From Deltaproteobacteria bacterium (lineage in GTDB: Bacteria; Myxococcota_A; Polyangia; HGW-17; SLPX01): a stretch of DNA of 40,060 nucleotides. Where the stretch lies: contig JAGGXR010000061.1 of assembly GCA_021162935.1 (NCBI GenBank), forward strand, positions 1 through 40,060. The letters run 5' to 3'. Each line of letters begins with the position of its first letter. The first letter of the stretch is position 1. The translations under genes and the position numbers were made by a program. Below are positions 15,916-24,404 of the stretch, piece by piece. The notes under the pieces were generated by a model. The model made no database searches. It was not told the DNA's origin and worked only from the letters and a program-made list of their open reading frames with translations.

Positions 15916-16667
15916 CGGTCCTGGACCTCCTGACCCTCGTCGTCCTGATTCAGGCCGCCCCGCGGCAGGTCGTAATGGCCCCTGATGATCTTGGCCCGCC
16001 CGGTCAACGGATGCACCACGATGGAGTATTCTCGATCCTCGTCATCCTTGACGTAGATGATCGCCTTCTCCGTCTGGCCGTTGCCCCAAAAATACAGGCT
16101 CACCTCGCCCTCGGACACCTCCTCGTCCAGCCGGGCGAGGTAGATCGATGAAATGTGCACCCGTCGAAGGGTCACCTCGATGGACAGACGGGACTTATAC
16201 TTCTTCCAGGCCGGTTTGGGCGCGTGCTTGACAGCAATCTCCCTGTCCAAACCACCGGCCGTGGTCCGACCGTCCTGGTCCTCGTCGTCGCCATCCAGGC
16301 GTTTATCGCGCATCTCGCGACTCTGGTCCACGCTCCCACCGACCCGCACGTGGCCTTCGGTCGCGATCTCTATCCAGTACTTGGTGCTGTCCTCGCCCAG
16401 CACGAACACGATACGATGGTCTTTGCCCGTGGCCCTGGCCCGATCGTAGGCGTATCGAATCGTCCCGGCGATCTGGACCGTCGCCTTCCTCACGCGAGCG
16501 GCCCGAACCGAAGCGAACGACATGACCACGGCGCCAATCACCAGGACCACCACGGCCAGGGCCACTATCATTTCGATGAGAGTGAACCCCGACGCCGCAC
16601 CCCGATGATCGGCGGGCCTGCCGTCACCAAGGACGACGGGCACCATGGGCCACCGCAGGTTCGTCAT
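15912..16667 (-). CDS. gspH: Type II secretion minor pseudopilin GspH
   Basis: A 251-residue minor pseudopilin. A long leader precedes RGAASG/FTLIEMIVALAVVVLVIGAVVMSF, the prepilin peptidase site and helix. The head contains IRYAYDRARATGKDHRIVFVLGEDSTKYWIEI, the common GspH/FimT layout where an early helix is followed by a strand, and a late STRAND-like VSLYFWGNGQTEKAIIYVKD then REYSIVVHPLTGRAKI. It is longer than the usual 150-190 residues because of an acidic insert (DGDDEDQDGR, about 128-137). The ATG at 16667 overlaps the gspG stop (TGATG). GspH is thought to join the tip complex to the GspG body of the pseudopilus. Confidence 0.88.
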   Translation of the reverse strand: MTNLRWPMVPVVLGDGRPADHRGAASGFTLIEMIVALAVVVLVIGAVVMSFASVRAARVRKATVQIAGTIRYAYDRARATGKDHRIVFVLGEDSTKYWIEIATEGHVRVGGSVDQSREMRDKRLDGDDEDQDGRTTAGGLDREIAVKHAPKPAWKKYKSRLSIEVTLRRVHISSIYLARLDEEVSEGEVSLYFWGNGQTEKAIIYVKDDEDREYSIVVHPLTGRAKIIRGHYDLPRGGLNQDDEGQEVQDR

Positions 16668-17101
16668 CACTCGCCCTTGCACCCCTCGGACACGATGTCG
16701 TCACCACCGCCCCCGTCATCCTTCTTGTTCGGACCGAGCGAATAGACGCAGATCCGATCGCCGTCGCAGCGAAACTTGAGGCGCTTGCCCCAGGCATCCT
16801 TGATGGACCGCTTCGACTTGATGTATTCGGGCACCAATACATCGAGCTTTTCGGGACAGGTGCGATCACTGTCGCCGTTTTCCGCCTCGTCCTGGCTCCA
16901 CTTCCAGATAGCCTTGACCACCGTGTCCACCGTGGCCCTGGACGTCTTTTTCTGGGCGGACCGATACCAACGGAACACCGAATAGCCAACTGCACTCATG
17001 ATGAGCCCCATGATCATGACCACGACCATGATCTCGATGAGGGTCATACCGGCCTGGCTGGCTTTCGAACCGGCTGCCACCATGTTCCTTCCCTTCATCA
17101 T
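16667..17101 (-). CDS. gspG: Type II secretion major pseudopilin GspG
   Basis: The 144-residue major pseudopilin, which polymerises into the piston-like pseudopilus. The prepilin site is KASQAG/MTLIEIMVVVMIMGLIMSAVGY, with Glu at +5; Met replaces the usual Phe at +1, a tolerated change. The C-terminal part LDVLVPEYIKSKRSIKDAWGKRLKF and VYSLGPNKKDDGGGGDDIVS matches the GspG calcium-loop region (D-x-W-G-x-P-type turn, SLG-x-D-x-x-x-GG-x-x-DDI). GTG and two ATG codons lie in tandem at the start; ATG 17101 is 6 bases from AGGAGG. It lies 16 bp behind gspF. Confidence 0.95.
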   Translation of the reverse strand: MMKGRNMVAAGSKASQAGMTLIEIMVVVMIMGLIMSAVGYSVFRWYRSAQKKTSRATVDTVVKAIWKWSQDEAENGDSDRTCPEKLDVLVPEYIKSKRSIKDAWGKRLKFRCDGDRICVYSLGPNKKDDGGGGDDIVSEGCKGE

Positions 17102-17117
17102 CACGAACCTCCTCGTC

Positions 17118-18359
17118 CTATTGAACCATCTGGTTCATCTGCAAAATCGGCATCAAAATCGAAAACACTACGAAGGCGACGGCTCCACCCATGCTCAGAA
17201 TCATCAAGGGTTCGAGCAACGTCGTCAGTCGTGATAGTTTCAGCTCCACTTCCGTCTGGTAGGCCTGCGCCACGTTGGCCAGCATGGTTTCCAACTGGCC
17301 CGACCGTTCTCCGACCGCGATCATGTGCACCACCAAAGGGGGAAACTGCCCGGAACGCTTGAGCGGCGCTGCGATGCTGTCCCCTTCCTTGATGGCGTCC
17401 TTTGCGCCGTCGATGACCTTCTCGAGGACGCTATTCCCCAAGACGTTCTTGACGATGTCCAGGGCGCGCAGCAGCGGCACCCCGGCACCAAGCATGGTCC
17501 CAAGCGTCGCTGCAAAGCGGCTGACCGCCACCTTTCGATTCAGATCACCGAACACCGGCATCTTGAGACGAAGACCATCCCAGGTCTGTTGGCCCGAAGG
17601 CGTCTTCTTCCAGTATCGAATGATCAGCCACAGGGCCAGGCCACTCAGGAAAACCGCCCACCAGTAATTGGACATCACCCCGCTGACGGCAATGAGCACT
17701 TTCGTGTTCCAGGGCAGGGCCTGTTTCATGTCCGAAAAGAGCTGTACGATCTGCGGAACCACCACCACCATGAGAATGGTCATAATCAGGCCGCCCACCA
17801 CTACCATGATCAACGGATAGAGAAGCGCCCCCATCACCTTGTTCCGCAGAGACACCTGGCCATCGGCAAAGTCCGCCAACTGAAACAGCACCTGATCCAG
17901 GTTTCCCGCCGTTTCGCCCGAACGAACCATGTTGACGAACAGGGGCTGAAACATCTTCGGGTGGGCTTCCATGGCAGCCGCCAGGGAAGAGCCCTCGTTG
18001 ATCATCCGACGAATGTCCGTCACGATCTCCTTGACCTTGACGTTTTCGACCTGCTCGATCAGCGCGGAAAGACACTCGGCCAAAGGAATCCCAGCCCGCA
18101 GCAGCGTGGCGAGTTGGCGGGTGAAAACCGCAACTTCCTGTTGCTTGATTCTGGTGAACATCGCCTTGACGTCCACCTCACGATTGAGGCCCTTCCCCTG
18201 CTTGTTCTTCTTTCCCTTGCCCTTGGACTCGTGAAACTCGGTCACGTAAATGCCGTCCTTGCGCAACAAGGATCGAAGCACCTTGCCAGAATCGGCGTCC
18301 TTGAGGCCTTTGACCACTTTACCCGAGGCATTGAGGCCTTTGTAGCTGAACACAGGCAT
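17118..18359 (-). CDS. gspF: Type II secretion inner-membrane platform protein GspF
   Basis: The 413-residue polytopic core of the inner-membrane platform, which receives work from the GspE ATPase. It opens with MPVFSYKGLNASGKVVKG (the family start) and has two repeated cytoplasmic T2SSF domains: VAVFTRQLATLLRAGIPLAECLSAL (about 75-99) and VSRFAATLGTMLGAGVPLLRALDIVKNVLGN (about 278-308). Three membrane stretches are visible, near 172-205, 222-245 and 385-405. Between residues 45 and 60 there is a basic linker (KGKGKKNKQGK). Length is normal (about 400). It starts 2 bp after gspE ends, so the two are almost certainly cotranslated. Confidence 0.97.
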   Translation of the reverse strand: MPVFSYKGLNASGKVVKGLKDADSGKVLRSLLRKDGIYVTEFHESKGKGKKNKQGKGLNREVDVKAMFTRIKQQEVAVFTRQLATLLRAGIPLAECLSALIEQVENVKVKEIVTDIRRMINEGSSLAAAMEAHPKMFQPLFVNMVRSGETAGNLDQVLFQLADFADGQVSLRNKVMGALLYPLIMVVVGGLIMTILMVVVVPQIVQLFSDMKQALPWNTKVLIAVSGVMSNYWWAVFLSGLALWLIIRYWKKTPSGQQTWDGLRLKMPVFGDLNRKVAVSRFAATLGTMLGAGVPLLRALDIVKNVLGNSVLEKVIDGAKDAIKEGDSIAAPLKRSGQFPPLVVHMIAVGERSGQLETMLANVAQAYQTEVELKLSRLTTLLEPLMILSMGGAVAFVVFSILMPILQMNQMVQ

Positions 18360-18361
18360 CG

Positions 18362-20197
18362 CTAGGACGCATCCTCCTGGGTCACGCGCATCACTTCCGC
18401 GATGCTCGTCATACCGGCAACGACCTTCCTGGCCCCATCGTCTCGCAGGGTTCTCATGCCTTGATTCACCGCGGCGCGCTTGATGGCCATCGAATCACTG
18501 CTCTTCTGGGCCAGCGTCCGCACCACATCATCCATGACGAGCAATTCGTAGATCCCGAGTCGACCGCTGTACCCGGTGCTCATGCAATGGGGACAGCCCT
18601 TGGCCCGAAAGGCCATGCCTGGAGATGGAGCCGGCGGGTCGGACGGATCCAACGGATGCGTCGGGGCTGCGCCTGCGTAGAACGCTTCGGGCTCGATCCC
18701 AAGTCTGCGGATTTCATCTTCATTGGGCCGATACTCTTCTCGACAAATGGGGCAGAGGCGACGGACGAGCCGCTGTGCCAGCAGGCCCAGCAACGAGGAG
18801 GCGACCAGGAAAGGCTCGACCCCCATTTCGACGAGCCGCGTGATGCCGCCAGCCGCGTCGTTCGTATGGACCGTGGAAAAAACGAGGTGGCCGGTCAATG
18901 ACGCCTGGATGGCGATTTCCGCGGTTTCCGCATCTCGAATTTCACCCACCATGATGATATCTGGATCGTGACGCAAGAAGGACCGAAGGCCGTTGGCAAA
19001 GGTGAGGTCGATCTTGGGGTTCACCTGGGTCTGGCTGATGCCTTCCAGTTGATATTCCACCGGATCTTCGACCGTCAAGATGTTCTTGTCGGACGAGTTG
19101 ATCTGACTGAGCGCCGCATAGAGCGTGGTCGTTTTTCCAGACCCGGTGGGGCCCGTGACGAGCATGATACCGTGCGGTCGGTGGATCATATCGTCCATGA
19201 GCATCAGATGATCGGGGCCAAAACCGAGTTGACTCAGGTCGAGCAGTACGGCCGTCCGGTCCAACAGGCGGATGGTGACCCGTTCCCCTCGGGCCGTCGG
19301 GATGGTGGCCACGCGCATGTCGATGTCGCGACCCGCGATCTTGCGTCGAATCCGACCGTCCTGAGGCAGTCGCTTCTCGGCGATGTTCAGGCCTGCCATA
19401 ATTTTGACGCGAGCCACGATGCTCGCATGGTAGCCCTTGTTGGCCCGCTTCGTCTCATAGAGGACCCCATCGATTCGGTTCCTAACCACCACGTACTTCT
19501 CGCCCGGCTCGATGTGGATGTCGGAGGCGCGCTCCTTGATGGCATGGAACAAGGCCGAATTCACCCAGCGGATAATGGGCGCCTCGTCGGTCAGGTCGAT
19601 GATGTCGATGAGTTCCTCGGCGTCTCCTTCGCCGAATTCGTCCTCGCCTCCCATCTCGTCGAGGGCCTCGGCGGTTCTCGTGTACACGGCGTTGATCAGA
19701 TCCACGATGGTCTGGGCCGTGGCCACCACCGGCACCACCTCCATGCCCAGCAAGGCCCGCAGGTCGTCCAACGCCGCCCAGTTGAGCGGATCCGAAATCG
19801 CCACCCGAACCGCGTCGTCCTCAATCGTGAGCGGAATGAGTCGCTGCTGCTTCGCAAAGGTGATGGGAACCCGGGCCAGGACATCGAGGTCCACGTCCGA
19901 GGCCTCCAACTCCTTTTTGAAGGTCAGACTGAATTGCTCCGCGACGGCTTCTACGACCTGCTCATCGGTCACCGCCCTCGCACGCACCAAAATCTCGCCG
20001 ATGCGGCCGCCTTCGACCGACTGGGTCTCGAGCGCCTGGGTCAACTGTTCCTTGGCCAGGACGCCGCGTTCCACGAGCATCTCTCCCAGCAGCCTATACG
20101 ACCCGCCCCGGACAACCGCGGGCGCCGGAGGCACCACGACCTCGGTGGTTTCCTCGTCGAATTCGTCCACACCCAGACCTTGCTTGGTCACCCTCAC
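18362..20197 (-). CDS. gspE: Type II secretion ATPase GspE
   Basis: The cytoplasmic hexameric ATPase that drives pseudopilus assembly. The N-terminal MshEN-like domain is visible as LGEMLVERGVLAKEQLTQALETQ and VPITFAKQQRLIPLTIEDDAVRVAISDP. The motor domain has DIHIEPGEKYVVVRNRIDG, Walker A GPTGSGKTT, an Asp box, Walker B IIMVGEIRDAETAEIAIQASLTGH and the His box. Near the C-terminus LCPICREEY and GCPHC give two CxxC pairs for the zinc site typical of GspE. I set the start at GTG 20197, 5 bases after GGGAGG; GTG 20203, which overlaps the gspD stop as GTGA, would add two residues. The 611 residues include an acidic linker before the motor. Confidence 0.97.
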   Translation of the reverse strand: MRVTKQGLGVDEFDEETTEVVVPPAPAVVRGGSYRLLGEMLVERGVLAKEQLTQALETQSVEGGRIGEILVRARAVTDEQVVEAVAEQFSLTFKKELEASDVDLDVLARVPITFAKQQRLIPLTIEDDAVRVAISDPLNWAALDDLRALLGMEVVPVVATAQTIVDLINAVYTRTAEALDEMGGEDEFGEGDAEELIDIIDLTDEAPIIRWVNSALFHAIKERASDIHIEPGEKYVVVRNRIDGVLYETKRANKGYHASIVARVKIMAGLNIAEKRLPQDGRIRRKIAGRDIDMRVATIPTARGERVTIRLLDRTAVLLDLSQLGFGPDHLMLMDDMIHRPHGIMLVTGPTGSGKTTTLYAALSQINSSDKNILTVEDPVEYQLEGISQTQVNPKIDLTFANGLRSFLRHDPDIIMVGEIRDAETAEIAIQASLTGHLVFSTVHTNDAAGGITRLVEMGVEPFLVASSLLGLLAQRLVRRLCPICREEYRPNEDEIRRLGIEPEAFYAGAAPTHPLDPSDPPAPSPGMAFRAKGCPHCMSTGYSGRLGIYELLVMDDVVRTLAQKSSDSMAIKRAAVNQGMRTLRDDGARKVVAGMTSIAEVMRVTQEDAS

Positions 20198-20199
20198 GG

Positions 20200-22800
20200 T
20201 CACCTCCCGCGCCTCGCCGATCGCCGATGGGAACGCCGACCGGCTTCTCTGGGTTTCCTCTTCGATGGATGACGGGCCGAACCGCCCGTGCCATTGCCGG
20301 AAGGCCGAGCTTCGGGCGGCTGCCGCCCCAGGGCATGGTCCACGAAAGCACGATCCTCGGGCCGGACCACCACGGGGCCGTCCACATCCAACTCCTTGCT
20401 CTCGGCCATAGCCTTGCGCTTCATGGCTTCGTCGATCTCCGCATTGTGCGCCTCCACGTTGATCTCGGCGAGAAGGCCGCGCTTGTGACGGTAGTCGATC
20501 ACTGCATCGAGGTCCTCGTCCTTGAAGGCCGTGTACCGTTCCAGAAAGTCTCGGCGCTGCTCCATCTTCCTGCGGAAAATGCGCCTCAGGTCATCCTGGT
20601 CCCGGATGATGTACGGGGTCAGGAAAATGAGCAGGTTGGACTTTTCCTTGATCGTTTTGGTGGTCTTGAAAAGATAGCCCAGGATGGGAATGTCACCGAG
20701 CAACGGAATCTTGGTCACGTTCTGCTTGCTCTTCTCCGTGATGAGGCCACCCAGGACGGCAGTCTGCTGATCCCTGAGCACGATCATGGTCTTGATCTTC
20801 TTCTTCGAGGTCGTGGGCCCCACGACCGGATCGATGGATTTGACCTCGTTCATTTCCTGCTCGATCTCGAGCCGCACGAAATTCGAATCATTCACGTGAG
20901 GCACAATCTTGAGCTTCAAGGTCACGTCCTGCCGTTGGATCGACATCATCGGATAGGCCCCGAAGCCGCCTCCAGCACTGCCGTTCGCACCAGAAGCCCC
21001 AAACCCCCCCATACCGGACAAGCCAGTGATGCCCGACTGGAAGGGCACGTTTTCGCCAACCTCGATGACCGCCTCTTCGTTGTCCGTGGTCAGGATGTGC
21101 GGCGTCGAAATGACATTCACATCATTGTTGGACTGCAACGCCTGGAAGAACACGCCAAAGGTGGGAAAGCTGATCCCAGGAATCCCGAGGAGACTCTCGG
21201 CGTCCTTGAGTTCCGGGCCACGCAACCCGATGGCCAGCCCCATCAAGGAGGCGGGGTCCAGGGTGATGGACTTGGCAGCGTTGTTGCCAAACAGCAGCAA
21301 CGACCTCTTGTCGCCCGAGCCCACCGGCTTACCTCCGTGGAAGGCCAACCCGAGATCACGGGTCTTCGACAGGCTCACCTCCATGATGGTCGCCTCGACA
21401 TAGACCTGCCGCCTGGGCTGATCGAGTCGATCGATCACCTTCTTGAGGCTCAAAAAATCACGTAGGGACGCCACGACCACCAACGAATTGGTCGGCTTGT
21501 CTGGAGTGACCTGGACATCGCCCTCGAACAGGCCCGCCATGGCGGCTCCACTGCTTCTCCCCGTCCGTCTCCGTGTGGTTTTCCTCCTGGACCTGCTGCT
21601 CCGCCCTCGACGCGACGAGCGTCCACTGCTGCCGCCCGTGATGCCGCTGAGCGTGGCCGCCATGTCCTCGGCATCCGCGTTGAACAGAGACACCACGTGG
21701 ATCTTCTCTTCGCCTCCCTTGACGGCAATGTCCAATTTATGCACCAACGCCAAGACACGAAGATAGGACCGCTCGTCCGCCACGATGATGAGCGTCCTGG
21801 TCCGATCGTCGGCCAACACCTTGCTCACCGAAATCCCCGTCCCCACTTCCGCACTCGCCCCCGTCGACTTGGATCGCGACTTTCCGCGCACAAAGGAGGG
21901 CCTCCGCTTGATGGAACGAACTCCGCCCTTGCCCCCTCTGCCGCTCTTGGCGCCGAACAGGTCCTGAATCTTCTGAGACATGTCCGATGGGTCGGCATTC
22001 TTGAGACGAATGACCCAGATACGGTTTCCCTGAGATGGCTCGTCCAGGTACCGAATGACCCGCACGAGTCGGGAGATGACCCGAGCCACATCCGTGATGA
22101 TCAGGAGCCCGGAATTGTCGTAGGTCACCACGTTTCCATCTCGCGATTTGAGGCTGTCGACCACACTCTTGACTTCGGACGGCTTCACGTACTTGAGCCG
22201 GATGAGTCTGGTCAGAATCCGATCGTCGGCAGGACAGGCGTGTCCCGGCGTGCAGAGAGAGGACAGGGTGCGGTTCCTGGTTTCCACCACCTTCAGGTAG
22301 CGCCCGGCCGGGACCACGGTCAGCCCCATGACGTTCAAGGCCGACAAAAACGCCCGGTAGGCATCCAAAGCCGTGACCGGCGTCGGCGAATAGATGGTGA
22401 CCTTCTGTGCCCGAACGTTCGACCCAACGATGAAACGCTTGCAGGTCATCCCAGAAATCCAGGCAATGAGGTCATGCAGTTCGGAATCGGGCTTGAGGGT
22501 AATCTTGACCCTCTTGTGCCTGGGGAATCTGCGGCATTCGTTGAATTCCTGCCCGCTGTCCAGCAGTGTCTTGGTCGCTGGATTCCCTCGCGTGGGCTGA
22601 TTGCGGTCATCGGGGCCACGTCGGTTGTTGGGCCTCTTGCCCCGCCGGCCGTACCTGGGGGTCCGCCTCTTGGGCGGCCGGTACGGCCTGGCCCAAACCG
22701 GGCCGACCACGAGGGTCGCCAGGCCGACCGCCACGAGGCCCCATCCGAGGCGCAGCCTCTCTGCCGTCCGGCCAAATCGTCGTTTCGTGCATTTCGTCAT
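20200..22800 (-). CDS. gspD: Type II secretion outer-membrane secretin GspD
   Basis: The secretin that forms the gated outer-membrane channel, about 866 residues. A signal peptide (1-37, ending VWA-RPY) is followed by an Arg/Pro-rich linker (38-73). N0 is VKITLKPDSELHDLIAWISGMTCKRFIVGSN; the N1-N3 repeats include ILTRLIRLKYVKPSEVKSVVDSL, NRIWVIRLKNADPSDMSQKIQDLF and KIHVVSLFNADAEDMAATLSGI. An Arg/Ser-rich stretch interrupts N3 at about 387-418. The barrel has VEATIMEVSLSKTRDLGLAFHG, VISTPHILTTDNEEAVIEVGENVPF, a Gly-rich gate and the secretin signature VLGGLITEKSKQNVTKIPLLGDIPILGYLF. The C-terminus is basic. The start (22800, or 22821) is uncertain since neither has a strong ribosome-binding site. 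No pilotin gene is evident. Confidence 0.95.
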   Translation of the reverse strand: MTKCTKRRFGRTAERLRLGWGLVAVGLATLVVGPVWARPYRPPKRRTPRYGRRGKRPNNRRGPDDRNQPTRGNPATKTLLDSGQEFNECRRFPRHKRVKITLKPDSELHDLIAWISGMTCKRFIVGSNVRAQKVTIYSPTPVTALDAYRAFLSALNVMGLTVVPAGRYLKVVETRNRTLSSLCTPGHACPADDRILTRLIRLKYVKPSEVKSVVDSLKSRDGNVVTYDNSGLLIITDVARVISRLVRVIRYLDEPSQGNRIWVIRLKNADPSDMSQKIQDLFGAKSGRGGKGGVRSIKRRPSFVRGKSRSKSTGASAEVGTGISVSKVLADDRTRTLIIVADERSYLRVLALVHKLDIAVKGGEEKIHVVSLFNADAEDMAATLSGITGGSSGRSSRRGRSSRSRRKTTRRRTGRSSGAAMAGLFEGDVQVTPDKPTNSLVVVASLRDFLSLKKVIDRLDQPRRQVYVEATIMEVSLSKTRDLGLAFHGGKPVGSGDKRSLLLFGNNAAKSITLDPASLMGLAIGLRGPELKDAESLLGIPGISFPTFGVFFQALQSNNDVNVISTPHILTTDNEEAVIEVGENVPFQSGITGLSGMGGFGASGANGSAGGGFGAYPMMSIQRQDVTLKLKIVPHVNDSNFVRLEIEQEMNEVKSIDPVVGPTTSKKKIKTMIVLRDQQTAVLGGLITEKSKQNVTKIPLLGDIPILGYLFKTTKTIKEKSNLLIFLTPYIIRDQDDLRRIFRRKMEQRRDFLERYTAFKDEDLDAVIDYRHKRGLLAEINVEAHNAEIDEAMKRKAMAESKELDVDGPVVVRPEDRAFVDHALGRQPPEARPSGNGTGGSARHPSKRKPREAGRRSHRRSARRGR

Positions 22801-22888
22801 GTTCGTTCTGCTTTCTCGCATGGCGCTTCAACTGCTCCGCGTGGCACCTTCGTCTCCCGACGAAGGTGGTTCGTCACCGCCATTCCGG

Positions 22889-23806
22889 CTACCGGACCGT
22901 GTACTCCATGGTCAGGGGCCTGTTATGGCGGTTGACGCTGAGGGTGATGTGGCTCGCCCCTCGAAGTTTCGTAAAGAGTTCCAATGCCTTGTCTACGTTG
23001 GAGATATCCTGATTGTTGATAGCGCGGATCACGTCGCCGTTCCTGATGCCGAGCTTGTAGTACACGCTATAGTGGCGCACCGCGTACAACCGATACCCGT
23101 CCGGCTTCCCGTTCTTGAGATTCGGTAGGATCCGGGCGCCCCGACCTGCCACGGCCATGTTCGCAATGAACGAATTGAGCACCTTGCGGTCCACCTCGTA
23201 CTTATAGGGCCCCAACTTTTTGATGCCCTTCGCGTATCGATCCACCCCCGTGTGGCGTCGATTCTTCCAGCGCGTCGCACCAGGCGTCGTAGGCTTGACT
23301 GGTTCCTTGTTCTTGCCCCCTTTGAGCAGGTCCAAAAACTCCACTTTGCCATCGCGTCTCAGTTCCACCCGACGATCGGTCACGTTGATCACGTCTGCCT
23401 TGCCGAGCTTGTCTCCAAGCCCCACCAGCAGAATGCGTTCGGGTTTGTCTGTCCTGACAACGGCCAAAGACCACAGAGGATCGTCTGGGCTGACGAACGT
23501 GGCCAAGAGTTTGGCGTCCATCGCCGATGCAACGGCGCCCGGCCCCTCGGGCGTCGCGGTCGCCTCGCACGTCGAACAGAAAATATTCCGCCTCGCCACC
23601 GTGTAGCGACTCTTGTACAATTTGGGCTTGCTCTTGTGCCTCAAGAAACTGAGACCCGGACGATGCTTCGGCTCCTCGGGCGCGACCACGAGCTTGGCCT
23701 CGACCAGATTCGACACGACGAGGCCGCCGATCACGGAACAAACCGCAATCAGCGCCAACTCGACCACGTAAAAGTGGTTCCTGAAAAATTCGATCAATTT
23801 CTTCAT
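22889..23806 (-). CDS. gspC: Type II secretion protein GspC with PDZ domain
   Basis: The first gene of the operon: an inner-membrane protein of 305 residues that couples the platform to the secretin. A cytoplasmic tip MKKLIEFFRNHFY precedes one membrane helix (about 14-36), a linker, then the HR domain (YTVARRNIFCSTC, LLATFVSPDDPLWSLAVVRT, ILLVGLGDKLGKADVINVTDRRVELRRDGKVEFLDL). A C-terminal PDZ domain follows, with GYRLYAVRHYSVYYKLGIRNGDVIRAINNQDISNVDKALELF. The pair of cysteines at FCSTC is unusual and may bind metal or form a disulfide. ATG 23806 follows GAGAG. The gene is divergent from the V4R-like pair across about 600 bp, which should hold the operon promoter. Confidence 0.9.
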   Translation of the reverse strand: MKKLIEFFRNHFYVVELALIAVCSVIGGLVVSNLVEAKLVVAPEEPKHRPGLSFLRHKSKPKLYKSRYTVARRNIFCSTCEATATPEGPGAVASAMDAKLLATFVSPDDPLWSLAVVRTDKPERILLVGLGDKLGKADVINVTDRRVELRRDGKVEFLDLLKGGKNKEPVKPTTPGATRWKNRRHTGVDRYAKGIKKLGPYKYEVDRKVLNSFIANMAVAGRGARILPNLKNGKPDGYRLYAVRHYSVYYKLGIRNGDVIRAINNQDISNVDKALELFTKLRGASHITLSVNRHNRPLTMEYTVR

Positions 23807-24081
23807 GATTCTCTCATGGCTCTCTGTCCATCCTGAGGCAACATGCAATCCACATGCCTATTAAAATGGTCCTCCTTGGACGCATCGCCTGACTCATCCG
23901 ATCCAGCCGGTTCCCCTTCGAATACGAACCTCGCCAAGCAGCCCACAAAGCCTTCTTCACGGGATACGCGAACCAGTAGTCCATCCCTGGGCCGAAGGCA
24001 AGAAAGACAAGGGCAACCTCCATGGGAGCATTAATACGTGGACAATTTGACATCATGGCGGCCCTGCTAGATGGCCGGGCT

Positions 24082-24096
24082 TTGACATTTTGTCAA
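24082..24096. promoter_or_regulatory. Palindrome TTGACA-TTT-TGTCAA
   Basis: Perfect 6-bp arms around TTT put a consensus -35 box on both strands. It may be an operator or a two-way -35 element. No good -10 box lies 16-18 bases away on either strand (CATCTA at best on the minus strand), so an operator is as likely. Confidence 0.4.
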
Positions 24097-24171
24097 GAGA
24101 ATCGACCAAGCCGGCCAAAAATTCCACTGCCCCTCACAGTGAAAACGCACAGACGCCCAACGCTTTTGTTC

Positions 24172-24200
24172 TTGACAGAACATCTCCATGAATCGATTAT
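24172..24200 (+). promoter_or_regulatory. Probable sigma-70 promoter for the V4R-like genes
   Basis: A perfect -35, TTGACA (24172-24177), and -10 GATTAT (24195-24200), 17 bases apart. Transcription would start near 24207, leaving a leader of about 200 bases. The inverted repeat at 24214-24235 lies just downstream of the start point. Confidence 0.55.
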
Positions 24201-24213
24201 TGCTTCACAAATC

Positions 24214-24235
24214 GCAATAAATCGCACGATATTGC
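24214..24235. promoter_or_regulatory. Possible operator: inverted repeat GCAATA...TATTGC
   Basis: 6-bp perfect arms, GCAATA (24214-24219) and TATTGC (24230-24235), with 10 bases between, immediately downstream of the predicted transcription start. The spacing suits a dimeric repressor; no regulator is identified. Confidence 0.3.
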
Positions 24236-24404
24236 ATGGCCAGACCACTTGCCCATAGGTCATGAAACGGCACGATCGTCCCGTTGATAACAGGCCGAAG
24301 GACACAGGGGCCGTACGAGACTGTCATGGGCAGGTTGGAGACGACGCGATAGACCGACGGTCACAGGCGCTTCGACGACCGTGCCACGCAAACGAGGACG
24401 TACC

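Larger units (their letters stand above)
23807..24404. other. Divergent intergenic region between gspC and the V4R-like genes
   Basis: About 600 bp without a convincing gene. It is more AT-rich than its surroundings between 24030 and 24250 and contains TTGACA three times (24047, 24082, 24172), one of them in a palindrome. It should carry the promoters for the secretion operon (minus) and the V4R-like genes (plus); only the plus-strand one is clear. Confidence 0.6.

Noticed and set aside
18968-20272. A long plus-strand gene opposite gspE, and another at 12891-14282 opposite gspK and the end of gspL
   Set aside because: They are complements of well-recognised secretion genes with no domain signatures of their own; high GC makes such shadows common.
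9525-23806. A complete stand-alone T2SS
   Set aside because: No prepilin peptidase (GspO/PilD) or pilotin (GspS) gene is present in the window; these must be elsewhere.
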